NCBI RefSeq assembly: GCF_900156525.1 | Contig: NZ_FTPS01000001.1 | Location: 248,001-312,000 of the forward strand | Length of the DNA stretch: 64,000 nt | DNA from: Pontibaca methylaminivorans | GTDB taxonomy: Bacteria > Pseudomonadota > Alphaproteobacteria > Rhodobacterales > Rhodobacteraceae | Direction: 5' to 3' | Shown here: positions 27,458 through 37,773 of the stretch, one piece after another | Layout of the letters: every line of letters starts with the position of its first letter | Position numbering within the stretch: position 1 is the first letter of the stretch | Translations under genes and position numbers: made by a program | The notes under the pieces: model-generated | Databases searched by the model: none | What the model saw: the letters and a program-made list of their open reading frames with translations, nothing else | Told to the model about the DNA's origin: nothing

Positions 27458-28798
27458 ATGCAGGTCACCGAGACATTGAAAGACGGTCTGAAGCGCGGCT
27501 ACGCGATCACCGTCACCGCCGCGGAACTCGACCGGAAGGTCACCGAGAAGCTGACCGAGGCCCAGCCCGAAGTCGAGATGAAGGGATTCCGCAAGGGCAA
27601 GGTGCCGATGGCCCTGCTGCGGCGCCAGTTCGGCGAGCGGCTTATGGGCGAGGCCATGCAGGAAGCCATCGACGGCGCCATGAACCGCCATTTCGAGGAA
27701 AGCGGCGAACGCCCCGCCCTTCAGCCCGAGGTCAAGATGACCAACGAGGACTGGAAGGAAGGCGACGACGTGGAGGTTGCGCTGACCTATGAGGCGCTGC
27801 CCGAGATTCCCGATGTCGATCTTGGCTCGATCACGCTCGAACGGCTGGTGGTCAAGGCCGACGATGCCGCCGTGGACGAGGCGCTGGCCGGGCTGGCCGA
27901 GAACGCGCAGAATTTCGAGCCGCGCGAGGATGGTGCCGCCGCCGAGGACGGCGACCAGGTGGTGATGGATTTCGTCGGCCGCATCGACGGCGAGGCGTTC
28001 GAGGGCGGCGCGGCCGAGGATTACCCGCTGGTGCTCGGCTCCGACTCCTTCATCCCCGGTTTCGAGCCGCAGCTTGTCGGCGTCAAGGCCGGCGAGGAAA
28101 AGGACGTGACGGTGAATTTCCCCGAGGAATACGGGGCCGAGAACCTTGCCGGCAAGGAAGCGGTGTTCTCCTGCACGATCAAGGAAGTGAAACGTCCGGT
28201 CCCGGCCGGGATCGACGACGATCTGGCCAAGAAATTCGGTGTCGAAGACCTCGAGACCCTCAAGGGGCAGATCCGCGAGCGGCTGGAATCCGAATACGGC
28301 AACGCCACGCGCGCGCTGATGAAACGCGCCCTGCTGGATGCGCTGGACGAGAAGGTCTCGTTCGAACTCCCGCCGAGCCTTGTCGAGGCCGAAGCCAACC
28401 AGATCGCGCATCAGCGATGGCACGACGAAAACCCCGAAGTCCACGATCACGATCACGACAAGATCGAACCGGGCGCCGAACACCGCGAGCTTGCCGAGCG
28501 CCGCGTGCGCCTTGGCCTGCTGCTGGCGGAACTCGGCACCAAGGCCGAGATCGAGGTCACCGACGCCGAAATGGGCCAGGCCGTCATGGCGCAGGCGCGG
28601 CAGTATCCGGGACAGGAGCGCCAATTCTTCGAATTCGTGCAGAAGAACCCGCAGATGCAGCAGCAGATCCGCGCCCCTCTCTTCGAGGACAAGGTCGTCG
28701 ATTACGTCTTTGAACTGACCGAGGTCAGCGACAGGGAAATCAGCAAGGACGACCTTCAGAAGAAAATCGAGGAAATGGACGGCGACGACGAAAGCTGA
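27458..28798 (+). CDS. tig: Trigger factor (ribosome-associated chaperone, PPIase)
   Basis: Folds nascent chains at the ribosome exit. The ribosome-binding N-domain has the GFRKGKVP signature (FRK motif, residues about 45-52). The FKBP-type PPIase domain spans about 155-245 ([31 protein letters not shown]), and the helical C-domain follows to residue 446. An unusual HDHDHDK cluster sits near residues 328-334. Length is slightly above E. coli (432). In many bacteria tig heads a clpP-clpX cluster, which is absent here. Confidence 0.95.
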   Translation: MQVTETLKDGLKRGYAITVTAAELDRKVTEKLTEAQPEVEMKGFRKGKVPMALLRRQFGERLMGEAMQEAIDGAMNRHFEESGERPALQPEVKMTNEDWKEGDDVEVALTYEALPEIPDVDLGSITLERLVVKADDAAVDEALAGLAENAQNFEPREDGAAAEDGDQVVMDFVGRIDGEAFEGGAAEDYPLVLGSDSFIPGFEPQLVGVKAGEEKDVTVNFPEEYGAENLAGKEAVFSCTIKEVKRPVPAGIDDDLAKKFGVEDLETLKGQIRERLESEYGNATRALMKRALLDALDEKVSFELPPSLVEAEANQIAHQRWHDENPEVHDHDHDKIEPGAEHRELAERRVRLGLLLAELGTKAEIEVTDAEMGQAVMAQARQYPGQERQFFEFVQKNPQMQQQIRAPLFEDKVVDYVFELTEVSDREISKDDLQKKIEEMDGDDES

Positions 28799-29145
28799 GC
28801 CCAAGGCTCGCACGACCGGAAAACGCCGCCCGCGGCAACATCCGGGACGGCGCTCCGGTCCCCTCAGGCGATGCCCGTTCCCGCTCTGCGAATCGCTCTC
28901 CACGGTCGCCCGGGACCGCGCGCATCCGCTTCCCGTGCCCCGGGGGCTTCTTCTGGCCGGAAATATCCCGGGGAGCGCGAGGGGCAGCGCCCCTCGCCCC
29001 CGCCGTGCCTGCGGCGCATATGAGCGCAGCACCGGGCGCCCCGGGGTGACCGGCGCCCGCCCTGTCGCCCCCGCGGCCCATCCGGCAAGACCACTTGCGC
29101 CTCAACGAATCCGTGAACAATAATGAACGGCAAGGAGGAGCTGTC
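28799..29145. other. Intergenic region carrying a dispersed repeat
   Basis: These 347 bases between tig and acs contain no convincing gene. They hold the second copy of the dispersed repeat with its hairpin (28951-28995) and the acs leader with a strong AAGGAGGAG ribosome site. No clear acs promoter was identified. Confidence 0.6.
28951..28995. repeat. Dispersed intergenic repeat, copy 2, with hairpin
   Basis: The 19-base core TTCTGGCCGGAAATATCCC (28951-28969) is identical to that at 18580-18598. Nine bases further on, GAGGGGC-AGC-GCCCCTC (28979-28995) forms a seven-pair hairpin that copy 1 lacks. The composite looks like a mobile intergenic repeat of which copy 1 is a shortened form. Confidence 0.6.
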
Positions 29146-31107
<1,962 letters not shown>

Positions 31108-31108
31108 C

Positions 31109-31795
31109 ATGATGGATGCTGCGACCACGACCACACCGGCCGTTCTGATCCTGCTGGGCCCCCCGGGCGCCGGCAAGGGCACCCAGGCGCGCAAGCTCGA
31201 ACAGGAATTCGGGCTGGTGCAGCTTTCCACGGGCGACATGCTGCGCGCCGCCGTCGCGGCCGGGACCGAAGCCGGGAAGCAGGCCAAAAGCGTCATGGAG
31301 GCCGGGCAGCTTGTCAGCGACGAGATCGTGATCGCGATCCTGCGCGAGCGGATGGACGGGCCGGATTGCCGGCGCGGGGTGATCCTCGACGGCTTTCCGC
31401 GCACCACGGTGCAGGCCGAGGCGCTTGACGCGATGCTCGCCGAGAGCGGGCAGTCGGTCAGCGCGGCGATCAGCCTCGAGGTCGAGGACGAGGCCATGAT
31501 CGAGCGGATCTCGGGGCGCTTCACCTGCGCGACCTGCGGCGAGGGCTATCACGACAGTTTCAAGCCGACCCGCGTGCCCGGCGTCTGCGACAAATGCGGC
31601 GGCACCGAGATGATCCGCCGCGCCGACGACAATGCCGAAACCGTGGCGAGCCGCCTTGCCGCCTATCACGAACAGACCGAGCCACTGATCCGCTATTATG
31701 GCGACCGCGGGCTGCTGAAATCGGTGGATGCGATGCAGGGGATCGAGGCGGTGACCCGCGATCTGGACGCGATCGTGCGCGATCTGGCGCGCTGA
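31109..31795 (+). CDS. adk: Adenylate kinase
   Basis: Interconverts AMP+ATP and 2 ADP. P-loop GPPGAGKGTQ, AMP-binding STGDMLRAAV and LDGFPRTTVQAEAL are all present. The LID domain is the long, zinc-type form with Cys pairs CATCGEGY and CDKCGG, as in Gram-positive Adks and some alphaproteobacteria. The 228 residues fit. Being cotranscribed with acs makes sense, since AMP made by Acs is recycled by Adk. Note that this may be one of two adk genes, the other often lying near secY. Confidence 0.96.
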   Translation: MMDAATTTTPAVLILLGPPGAGKGTQARKLEQEFGLVQLSTGDMLRAAVAAGTEAGKQAKSVMEAGQLVSDEIVIAILRERMDGPDCRRGVILDGFPRTTVQAEALDAMLAESGQSVSAAISLEVEDEAMIERISGRFTCATCGEGYHDSFKPTRVPGVCDKCGGTEMIRRADDNAETVASRLAAYHEQTEPLIRYYGDRGLLKSVDAMQGIEAVTRDLDAIVRDLAR

Positions 31796-31861
31796 ACCTG
31801 AACGGGCTGCCGCCCGGCCGGGCGGCGGCTGCACCGCCATTGGTCCCGGTGGGGGAAAACG

Positions 31862-31892
31862 TCGGGCCGGTCCCATCACAGGACCGGCCCGA
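31862..31892. terminator. Bidirectional terminator between adk and the transglycosylase gene
   Basis: TCGGGCCGGTCC - seven bases - GGACCGGCCCGA is a perfect twelve-pair hairpin. TTGCGTTT follows on the plus strand and CGTTTTCC on the minus strand, so it can serve both convergent genes. Confidence 0.75.
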
Positions 31893-31935
31893 TTGCGTTT
31901 CGAAACCGGCGCGCAAAGGCACAATGAGGGGAGTA

Positions 31936-32427
31936 TCAGCCCTTGCGCAGCCCGGTTTCGACCAGCATACCGCGCCGCTTGGCTTCGTAGTAATAGCCCC
32001 TGGCATACCAGCCGATGGCGCGATCCTGGCTGCCGTCGGACAGCAGCCACGCGCCACGAAGATATCTTCCGGCGTATTTCAGGTTGGTTTCCGCATCCAG
32101 AAGGTCCGAGGGCTGCCCCCGGAATCCCATGGAGCGCGCCGTTGCGGGCAGAATCTGGAGCAGCCCGTAATAGGGGCCGTTGCGCGCACCCGGCCGATGC
32201 GTGCTCTCGCGAATCGCGAGCTTGTGAATCAGCGTCGGGGGCAGATCGTATTCGGCGGCGTATTTGTTGATAAGCTGGCGCAGTTCGGGCGTCTCGTTGG
32301 GGTGCAGCGGCATTTCGGCGGTCCGCGGAGGGCGGCGTTCACGGCGGTTTCCCGGGTTTCCACAGGCTGACAGCAGGACCGGTGCGGTGACGAGCGCCAG
32401 GAAACGGCGACGCGAATGAAGCTGCAT
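31936..32427 (-). CDS. Lytic transglycosylase lipoprotein (SLT domain)
   Basis: A 163-residue peptidoglycan-cleaving enzyme. A lipoprotein signal with lipobox LLSAC covers residues 1-17. The SLT core shows LIHKLAIRESTHRPGARN (catalytic Glu in RES) followed by YYGLLQILPATARSMGF and NLKYAGRYL. It is small and lacks the superhelical U domain of Slt70, so it resembles EmtA/MltC-like or secretion-associated transglycosylases. The start at MQLHSRR precedes the signal peptide. No secretion system genes are near. Confidence 0.85.
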   Translation of the reverse strand: MQLHSRRRFLALVTAPVLLSACGNPGNRRERRPPRTAEMPLHPNETPELRQLINKYAAEYDLPPTLIHKLAIRESTHRPGARNGPYYGLLQILPATARSMGFRGQPSDLLDAETNLKYAGRYLRGAWLLSDGSQDRAIGWYARGYYYEAKRRGMLVETGLRKG

Positions 32428-32527
32428 GAGATGTTCTGCCCGCTTATTGATTTGCGGGCACACTAGGGAACTCGTCCCTCCTGACAACCCGTAGCGGATT
32501 CTTGCGCAGAACCCCGCCGATCCGGCG

Positions 32528-33274
32528 TCAGGACAACAGCAGAGCTCCGCCCATCCAAACGGCCATTAACATCATCATAACGTTTTCGGTCAGCGAGACG
32601 AAGCCGAGCGGCACGTTGCTGTTCCCCCCGACACAGGCGCATTTCAGTTCCCGTCGGTCGATATAAACCGCCTTGATCACGCTCGCCGCGCCGATCGTGC
32701 CGATGAACAGCGCCAGCGGCGCGGCGATCCAGATCAGCGCCCCGGCGATCATGAGGATGCCGGCCAGCGCCTCGGCGAAGGGATAGACATAGGCATATCC
32801 CACATGGCGCCGCGCCAGCAGGTCGTAATTCAGGAACATGGTCGAGAAGCTCTCGACATCCTGCAGCTTCTGCAACGCAAGGAGCACCATCGCCGTGGCG
32901 ATGAACCACTCCACCGTCCGGGGCGCAAACAGCCGGCCCGTCGCCGCCCATGTCACGGCAAGCGCCACCAGGAAGGCCACCGCAAAGATCGCGATCACCG
33001 GGCGATAGCTCGTGTCATCCGCTCCCGGAAGCGGCCGGCCGAACCAGGCGCGCAACTCGTCATATCCACCGATCCGCCTGCCCTCGATATAGGTCTGCGG
33101 CGTCGTCGACACGCCCTCGCGCGCCATGAAGGCATCGGTCTCTTCACGGGTTGTCAGGTGATGGTCCTCGACGCGATAGCCCTTCCGTTCAAGCAGCGCC
33201 TTTGCCTTGAGCCCGAAGGGGCACAGGTGATCGGGCATCACCATCCGGTAAAGCACTGCTGTCTTTTCTGCCAT
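32528..33274 (-). CDS. Glutaredoxin-MauE/DoxX-like membrane fusion protein
   Basis: A 248-residue protein with two parts. Residues 1-85 form a glutaredoxin-like domain with CPFG in place of the dithiol CPYC and the cis-Pro segment VSTTPQTYIEGRRIGGYDEL. Residues 90-248 contain about four or five hydrophobic helices and resemble the MauE/DoxX membrane family, which supplies reducing power for disulfide handling. A later CAC motif (ELKCACVGG) could be a redox pair in the membrane part. Function is inferred as membrane thiol chemistry. GGAAAGGCGG lies upstream of the ATG. Confidence 0.75.
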   Translation of the reverse strand: MAEKTAVLYRMVMPDHLCPFGLKAKALLERKGYRVEDHHLTTREETDAFMAREGVSTTPQTYIEGRRIGGYDELRAWFGRPLPGADDTSYRPVIAIFAVAFLVALAVTWAATGRLFAPRTVEWFIATAMVLLALQKLQDVESFSTMFLNYDLLARRHVGYAYVYPFAEALAGILMIAGALIWIAAPLALFIGTIGAASVIKAVYIDRRELKCACVGGNSNVPLGFVSLTENVMMMLMAVWMGGALLLS

Positions 33275-33418
33275 GATCCGCCTTTCCGCACCGCTGGTGC
33301 ACTCATCCGCCGCGCCCCGCGCCTGTCCGGCCAACGCCGGGCCCGGGGGCGATGTTCCAGCCGCGCCGCCGGCCTCGCCGGGTCCGGGACGGGAATGGAA
33401 TGGAAAACGGAATGGAAA

Positions 33419-33444
33419 GGGCGCGGGAATTCCTCCCCGCGCCC
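33419..33444 (-). terminator. Probable terminator of the hemP-bfd-bfr operon
   Basis: Reading leftward, GGGCGCGGG / CCCGCGCCC pairs nine bases around an eight-base loop, followed by TTTCCATTCCG with modest T content. It lies about 50 bases after the bfr stop. Confidence 0.5.
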
Positions 33445-33492
33445 GTCAATCCACCGGCGGTTGCCGGACTATGCGATTTGCCTGTGCGGGCC

Positions 33493-33978
33493 CTATTCGG
33501 CCTCGTTCGCCGGCTTGGCGTTCAACTGGCCGTAATGCGCATGGCCCAGATCCTCGTAAAGGTCGATCTGGGTCTCGAGGAAGTCGATATGCCCCTCCTC
33601 ATCCGCGGTCAGTTCGTCAAACAGCGCCTTGCTGACGTGGTCGCCCACCTTGTCGCAATGCTCGCGCGCCTCGATGTAAAGCGTGCGCGCCTCGTGCTCG
33701 GCGGCCAGGTCGGCCTCGAGCGTTTCCTTCAGGTTCTGGCCGATCCGCAGCGGATCGAGCTTCTGGAGGTTGGGATGGCCGCCAAGAAAGATGATCCGCT
33801 GGATCAGCTTGTCGGCATGGTGCATCTCCTCGATGCTCTCTTCGCGGGACTTGTCGGCAAGGCGGCCGAACCCCCAGTCTTCCTGCAGGCGGTAATGCAG
33901 CCAGTACTGGCTGACAGCGGTCAGCTCGCTGCGCAAAGCCTTGTTCAGATACTCGATGACCTTGTCATCCCCCTTCAT
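33493..33978 (-). CDS. bfr: Bacterioferritin
   Basis: Iron-storage 24-mer subunit with heme at the dimer interface and a dinuclear ferroxidase centre. The 161 residues match the family. Visible are [21 protein letters not shown] at the start (Glu18 region), the heme-ligand Met within the helix-two region [13 protein letters not shown], which also gives ferroxidase Glu/His, and [12 protein letters not shown] for the last ligands. It is the last gene of the unit and overlaps bfd by ATGA, so store and release partner are made together. Confidence 0.95.
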   Translation of the reverse strand: MKGDDKVIEYLNKALRSELTAVSQYWLHYRLQEDWGFGRLADKSREESIEEMHHADKLIQRIIFLGGHPNLQKLDPLRIGQNLKETLEADLAAEHEARTLYIEAREHCDKVGDHVSKALFDELTADEEGHIDFLETQIDLYEDLGHAHYGQLNAKPANEAE

Positions 33979-34223
33979 GGGCCGACTCCTTCTTTTCGGG
34001 CGGTGCCGCGCAGGTTGCGCAGCTGCATGGGAACCCCAAAAGTGTCACAGGAGCGCATGCTGTCAAGGAACAACGGCATGCAGCCCCCGCAGTCGGCCCT
34101 TTTGCCGAGCGCGCGATAGACCTTTCCGGGGGTGACGATGGTGCCCGGGTCGGCGGCGCGCATCCAGTCCACCGCGGCGCGGATGTCCTGATCGGTAATT
34201 CCGTGACAGTGACAGATGATCAT
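33975..34223 (-). CDS. bfd: Bacterioferritin-associated ferredoxin
   Basis: An 82-residue [2Fe-2S] protein that reduces bacterioferritin and mobilises its iron. The four cluster cysteines are in [11 protein letters not shown] (Cys4, Cys6) and CGGCMP (about 45 and 48). The C-terminal 20 residues are a variable tail. It is coupled to bfr by a four-base overlap and follows the unknown 164-residue gene. Confidence 0.92.
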   Translation of the reverse strand: MIICHCHGITDQDIRAAVDWMRAADPGTIVTPGKVYRALGKRADCGGCMPLFLDSMRSCDTFGVPMQLRNLRGTARKEGVGP

Positions 34224-34236
34224 GAAGAAAGCAGCC

Positions 34237-34731
34237 TCAATGCAGGGATCGATTCGGTGGAAGGGCGCCGGTCGTGCCGGCCTGCAGATCGCTGCGGGCG
34301 AACCGCAGGAACATCCGCCCGAGCCCCTCGGCGAGCAGCGTCACCTCCCAGGCGACGCTGCTGTCCACAAGCCGCCCGGCAAGTTCGACCGCGCCGTCGC
34401 GGTTCCAGGCCGCCGCCGCCCCGATCATCTGCGCAAAGGCATGTTCGTCGGCGCCGACACAGGGACAGGCGAGCCCGTGCCGCAGCAGCGGGCGGCGCGC
34501 GTTCAGGATGCAAAGCCGCATGAGACGGGCGAAATTGCTGTAATCGCGTGCGCCCGTGTCGGTGCCGAGCCGCGCCAGACAGTCGCGCTCGAGCATGGCG
34601 CGATGGGCCTCGCCCTCGCACCAGTTGCGCAGGAAGACGACGACCGATCTTTCGAGCGCCGGCAGTTCCTGCAGCAGCCCGACATGCTCGGCGCCCCGGG
34701 TGCGGGGCGATATGGGGCGGAAGATGCTCAT
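34237..34731 (-). CDS. Unknown protein in the hemP-bfd-bfr iron operon
   Basis: A 164-residue protein I do not recognise. It looks soluble and helical, with conspicuous cysteines: RNWCEGEAHR, LMRLCILNARR and the motif ACPCVGADE (CPC). No signal peptide or membrane segment is seen. It sits between hemP (ATGA overlap with the hemP stop) and bfd (13 bases), so co-expression with iron storage and heme uptake genes is nearly certain. A role in iron or heme handling is a guess from position only. Confidence 0.8.
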   Translation of the reverse strand: MSIFRPISPRTRGAEHVGLLQELPALERSVVVFLRNWCEGEAHRAMLERDCLARLGTDTGARDYSNFARLMRLCILNARRPLLRHGLACPCVGADEHAFAQMIGAAAAWNRDGAVELAGRLVDSSVAWEVTLLAEGLGRMFLRFARSDLQAGTTGALPPNRSLH

Positions 34732-34919
34732 TTCGTCAGGATCAGTTTGCCCGCGCGGGTGATGCGGAGCATGTAGGGCTTGCCGTCCAGCACGAGTTCG
34801 GCGGTGTCGCCGCCCCTGGTCAGTTCCCGCGCGTCATGGGATGGCGCACGCCGGGGCCTGTCCCGTGCAGGCGCGGGTGCGGCTTCTTCGCTGTTCTTCT
34901 TTTCGGTGCTCGCCATCAT
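34728..34919 (-). CDS. hemP: Hemin uptake protein HemP
   Basis: A 63-residue small basic protein. The C-terminal half RELTRGG...LVLDGKPYMLRITRAGKLILTK closely fits the HemP/HmuP family, whose hallmark is the LRITR-x2-KLILTK ending. Family members promote hemin uptake, possibly as activators of heme-transport genes. Two ATG codons in tandem open the gene. It is the first gene of an iron operon ending with bfr, and the 316-base gap upstream should hold the control region. Confidence 0.88.
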   Translation of the reverse strand: MMASTEKKNSEEAAPAPARDRPRRAPSHDARELTRGGDTAELVLDGKPYMLRITRAGKLILTK

Positions 34920-35235
34920 TCTGGTCCGGTCTCTTCAGATTCGCGTTTGCGGATCCGTCGCGCCTGCCGCCGCTGTCACCGCCGCCGGCACGCTGTGCGT
35001 CGACGGTCGGGTTCGGGCGTATGCGGCAAAGTTCAGCATGGGATCCCTGTTCATGTGGAGACTTCCGGGCTGCCAAGGTTTGGTGGCTGGGACAGCGGCT
35101 AACCTGACCAAAACGATCACCAATGTCAAACCCGATTCATATGGTCAGGATATAATCGCTCCGCAACCGTCGAAAGCCCGGGCCGGCCCTTGCAGCTTGT
35201 GCCGTAAAGAAAGGAATGCTAATGGCCCGGCCATT
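34920..35235. other. Intergenic region upstream of hemP and tRNA-Thr
   Basis: No gene is supported here. The left side must contain the leftward hemP promoter; I did not find a convincing Fur, Irr or RirA site. The right side contains a perfect TATAAT (35151-35156) suited to the rightward tRNA-Thr. Its -35 element is not clear. Confidence 0.55.
35151..35156 (+). promoter_or_regulatory. Possible -10 element for tRNA-Thr
   Basis: A consensus TATAAT stands out in GC-rich sequence about 80 bases before the tRNA. TGTCAA at 35124-35129 could be a poor -35 element but the spacing is too long, so only the -10 call is supported. Confidence 0.35.
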
Positions 35236-35311
35236 GCCCCTATAGCTCAGCTGGTAGAGCAACTGATTTGTAATCAGTAGGTCCGCGGTTCGAGTCCGTG
35301 TGGGGGCACCA
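35236..35311 (+). tRNA. tRNA-Thr (anticodon TGT)
   Basis: A full cloverleaf can be drawn. The acceptor stem is GCCCCTA / TGGGGGC and the D arm is GCTC...GAGC. The anticodon stem is ACTGA/TCAGT around loop TTTGTAA (anticodon TGT), and the T arm contains GGTTCGAGTCC. Discriminator A is followed by an encoded CCA. An integrase gene begins 135 bases downstream in the same direction, so the 3' end is the likely integration target. Confidence 0.96.
35280..35311 (+). other. Probable attachment site (attL) in the 3' end of tRNA-Thr
   Basis: Tyrosine integrases of this kind commonly target tRNA 3' ends, and the integrase lies immediately downstream. No second copy of the T-arm/acceptor sequence was seen between 35.3 and 43 kb, so the boundary is inferred from gene order and the opposite end is not located. 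Confidence 0.35.
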
Positions 35312-35445
35312 TACTTTCCCGAGAATATCGCATGTTCTGCCATTGTTTTCCCTTTGGTCTCGTTTTGGTCCAGCTTTGGAAGGTCGCGGGAGGATCGTGA
35401 CCCATTCTTTGCCAACCCAGATACGATGCGATTACTATCCTGGGC

Positions 35446-36474
35446 ATGGCGACGATTCTTAAGACGGCCCATGGTTGGCAGGCGCAGGTTGCGCGGCGCG
35501 TAGACGGCAAGACCATCCGCAAGGCGAAGACCTTCCGGACCAAGCGCGACGCTCAGGTATGGGCGCGTGAATTTGAGGTTGGCCTTGCCGCCGGAACCGC
35601 CAGCAGCGACACAATGCGTCAGGTCTTTGATCGTTACGCCCTCGAGCGATCCAAGGGCAAGAAAGGCGAACGCTGGGAAGTGATCCGGCTCAATCGGTTC
35701 GCTGCCGATCTGGTCAATGGTAAGCCTCTGGGAGAATACGTCATTGGCGACGTGACCACCGCCGATCTGGTTGCATGGCGCGACATGCGCCTGGGCCACG
35801 TCCTGCCCGCCAGCGTCTCGCGGGAAATGAACCTGCTCAAGCATGTCTTTGTCACCGCGACGAAGGAATGGGGCTTGCTGAAGATCAACCCGATGGAAGA
35901 GGTAAAACGCCCCCCGCGCGCCAAGCGCCGCAAGCGCCGCGTCTTTCAGAATGAAATCGACAAGCTGACCGAGGTGCTGGGCCTTGCCGCTCACCCGTGG
36001 GTCAGTGAGAAACAGATAACCGGCGCGATGTTCATTTTCGCCATCGAAACCGCCATGCGCTCCGGTGAAATTCGCGCCATCCAGAACCGGCACGTCACCG
36101 ATAACGTGATCCACCTGCCCGAGACAAAGAACGATCACGCCCGCGATGTTCCCTTGACCACACGGGCGCTGGAAATTCTCGAAAGCGTCCGGGGCAACAG
36201 GACCGAACCCGCTCAGCACCCATTCGAGATTGACGCGGAAAGCCGGGACAGCGTGTTTCGCGCCGCCGTGAAGCGGGCCAAAATCGAAAACCTGCATTTC
36301 CATGACACGCGGCATGAGGCCATCACCCGCTTGGCGAAGCGGTTGGAAATTCTCGATCTGGCGCGCATGACTGGGCATAAGAACCTGAATGAGCTGCTGA
36401 CCTACTATGAAGCGTCAGGTGTCGAACTGGCAGAGCGGCTCAACTCATCGACCTCCAAGGATGAAATCAAGTAA
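35446..36474 (+). CDS. int: Tyrosine-type site-specific integrase
   Basis: A 342-residue phage-type recombinase. An N-terminal arm-binding part (HGWQAQVARRVDGKTIRKAKTF) is followed by a SAM-like core-binding domain and the catalytic domain. The catalytic residues appear intact: Arg205 in ETAMRSGEIR, Lys228, HDTRH (His286, Arg289), TGHKN (His311) and the Tyr nucleophile at 320/321. Directly downstream of tRNA-Thr and in the same direction, it probably integrated there. Its last 70 bases overlap the convergent HTH gene. Confidence 0.92.
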   Translation: MATILKTAHGWQAQVARRVDGKTIRKAKTFRTKRDAQVWAREFEVGLAAGTASSDTMRQVFDRYALERSKGKKGERWEVIRLNRFAADLVNGKPLGEYVIGDVTTADLVAWRDMRLGHVLPASVSREMNLLKHVFVTATKEWGLLKINPMEEVKRPPRAKRRKRRVFQNEIDKLTEVLGLAAHPWVSEKQITGAMFIFAIETAMRSGEIRAIQNRHVTDNVIHLPETKNDHARDVPLTTRALEILESVRGNRTEPAQHPFEIDAESRDSVFRAAVKRAKIENLHFHDTRHEAITRLAKRLEILDLARMTGHKNLNELLTYYEASGVELAERLNSSTSKDEIK

Positions 36475-36680
36475 GGCGAACCATCACCGCCAGAAACGCG
36501 GGTGAACCTGCCGTCCTTAATCCAATTGCGAATTGTCTTTTCAGACTTGCCCAGGCGACCCGCGACAATTGCCACGGGCAACCACGCCTCGGGCCGCTTA
36601 GACGCGCCTAGGGCCTTGCTCACGGCGCGCTCAATGATCGTCTCAAGGTCGCCGGGGGATATGACGACAACTTGGCTCAT
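36405..36680 (-). CDS. Excisionase-like helix-turn-helix protein
   Basis: A 91-residue protein with a MerR/excisionase-type DNA-binding segment, VAGRLGKSEKTIRNWIKDGRF, near residues 39-59, followed by the wing-like YLISSLEVDEL. It is antisense to and overlaps the integrase 3' end by 70 bases. Its start overlaps the upstream unknown gene by ATGA. A recombination directionality factor or small regulator is the best guess. Confidence 0.72.
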   Translation of the reverse strand: MSQVVVISPGDLETIIERAVSKALGASKRPEAWLPVAIVAGRLGKSEKTIRNWIKDGRFTRVSGGDGSPYLISSLEVDELSRSASSTPDAS

Positions 36681-37336
36681 TCGCCCACACCATCCATCAG
36701 CGCCGTGAAGTATGCCGCCAGTGTTCTGATGCTAAATTCAGTGATTGACTTGCGATCAGCATTCATCGCGTCCTTGTATTCATCTATACGATCATCATTG
36801 ACGATATATTGCGCCTCCCAAAGCGGGCGTTGCGCCTGCATGATGGCGATACTTGCAAAAGTCGGATAGAGACGAACCTTTACATCCGCCGGCCCCATGC
36901 CCTGCGAAATTCGCTCGCGCCAAGAACATTCATCTTCATCCGAAAGTTGGCAATTGGGATCCATAATCCTCACAATCGACGTAAGAATTTCGGGAACACC
37001 AAGTATCAATTCCTCAAGGGCTTCCCCAAAGGTTTCTTTCTCCATGATGTCGCGCAGGACTTCGCAGCCCTCATGAAAATTGCCCTCGAACACGAAGGCT
37101 TGCAGTGTCCGCAGGTTCGCGACCGCTTTCGGCCCATCCTTGGGGGAAGCCGCGCCATAGGTTCCAAGCAGCAGATTGGCTGCATGTTCCAGACCTAAAT
37201 CGGGCGCGCCCCTGCCCCGCTTTCCAGCGGGAATGTATCCAGCCTCACGCAAGACGCGCCCGAATTGCAGCAACGTGCCATCGTCGCGACCGTCGAACGG
37301 TTGAATAAGTTCAAGCATCTTGGGGAGCGTTGCCAT
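36677..37336 (-). CDS. Unknown island protein coupled to the excisionase-like gene
   Basis: A 219-residue acidic soluble protein that I do not recognise. It opens with MATLPKMLELIQPFDGRDDG and contains AGYIPAGKRGRGAPDLGLEHAANLLLG, which recalls small phage regulators binding DNA or RNA, but no clear motif is present. The start at 37336 has GAGGTG eight bases upstream; a longer start exists at 37357. It overlaps the HTH gene by four bases, so the two work from one transcript. Base composition is lower in GC than the chromosome. Confidence 0.72.
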   Translation of the reverse strand: MATLPKMLELIQPFDGRDDGTLLQFGRVLREAGYIPAGKRGRGAPDLGLEHAANLLLGTYGAASPKDGPKAVANLRTLQAFVFEGNFHEGCEVLRDIMEKETFGEALEELILGVPEILTSIVRIMDPNCQLSDEDECSWRERISQGMGPADVKVRLYPTFASIAIMQAQRPLWEAQYIVNDDRIDEYKDAMNADRKSITEFSIRTLAAYFTALMDGVGE

Positions 37337-37440
37337 GTCGGACACCTCATTTATCAATTGTGTGTAGCGCCCGCAAAGCCCTGCGTCAAGCCATTGCGGG
37401 CATCACGCACAATTATTCAGTGAGGCAGTAAGCATGGCGG

Positions 37441-37773
37441 CTAGGAAACCAACGCCCGCGCCTCTTCCCAAATGATCGGGATATATGGGCTGTCATGCTC
37501 CAAGTCCCCCTCGCCGAACCCTGTCCAAGCCGTGATCTTGAGAAGCACATCGAGCGCGCTGCGGCTGGGTTCGCGGATCATGCGTTTTTCATTTTCCCAG
37601 CGAAGGTCGTGAAGCCGTTCATACTCATCACCCTCGGCAGCATGAGCGGCAGATTCCAGACGCTGCCACTCCCGGAACAGCTTCATGACGGGTGTTTCTG
37701 GCTCGGCGCTGGCTGGCAGCACCCCGCCGGCAGCAGCAGCTGGCGCGGCGGCGAGGAAGGTGCGGCGGTTCAT
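37441..37773 (-). CDS. Small exported protein of the island, Tat/Sec signal-like
   Basis: A 110-residue protein starting MNRRTFLAAAPAAAAGGVLPASA, a twin-arginine-like signal (NRRTFLA) with likely cleavage after ASA. The mature part is acidic and helical (REWQRLESAAHAAEGDEYERLHDLRWE). I recognise no family; similar small exported proteins occur in prophages of Rhodobacterales. Coupled by ATGA to the small gene upstream. Confidence 0.65.
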   Translation of the reverse strand: MNRRTFLAAAPAAAAGGVLPASAEPETPVMKLFREWQRLESAAHAAEGDEYERLHDLRWENEKRMIREPSRSALDVLLKITAWTGFGEGDLEHDSPYIPIIWEEARALVS

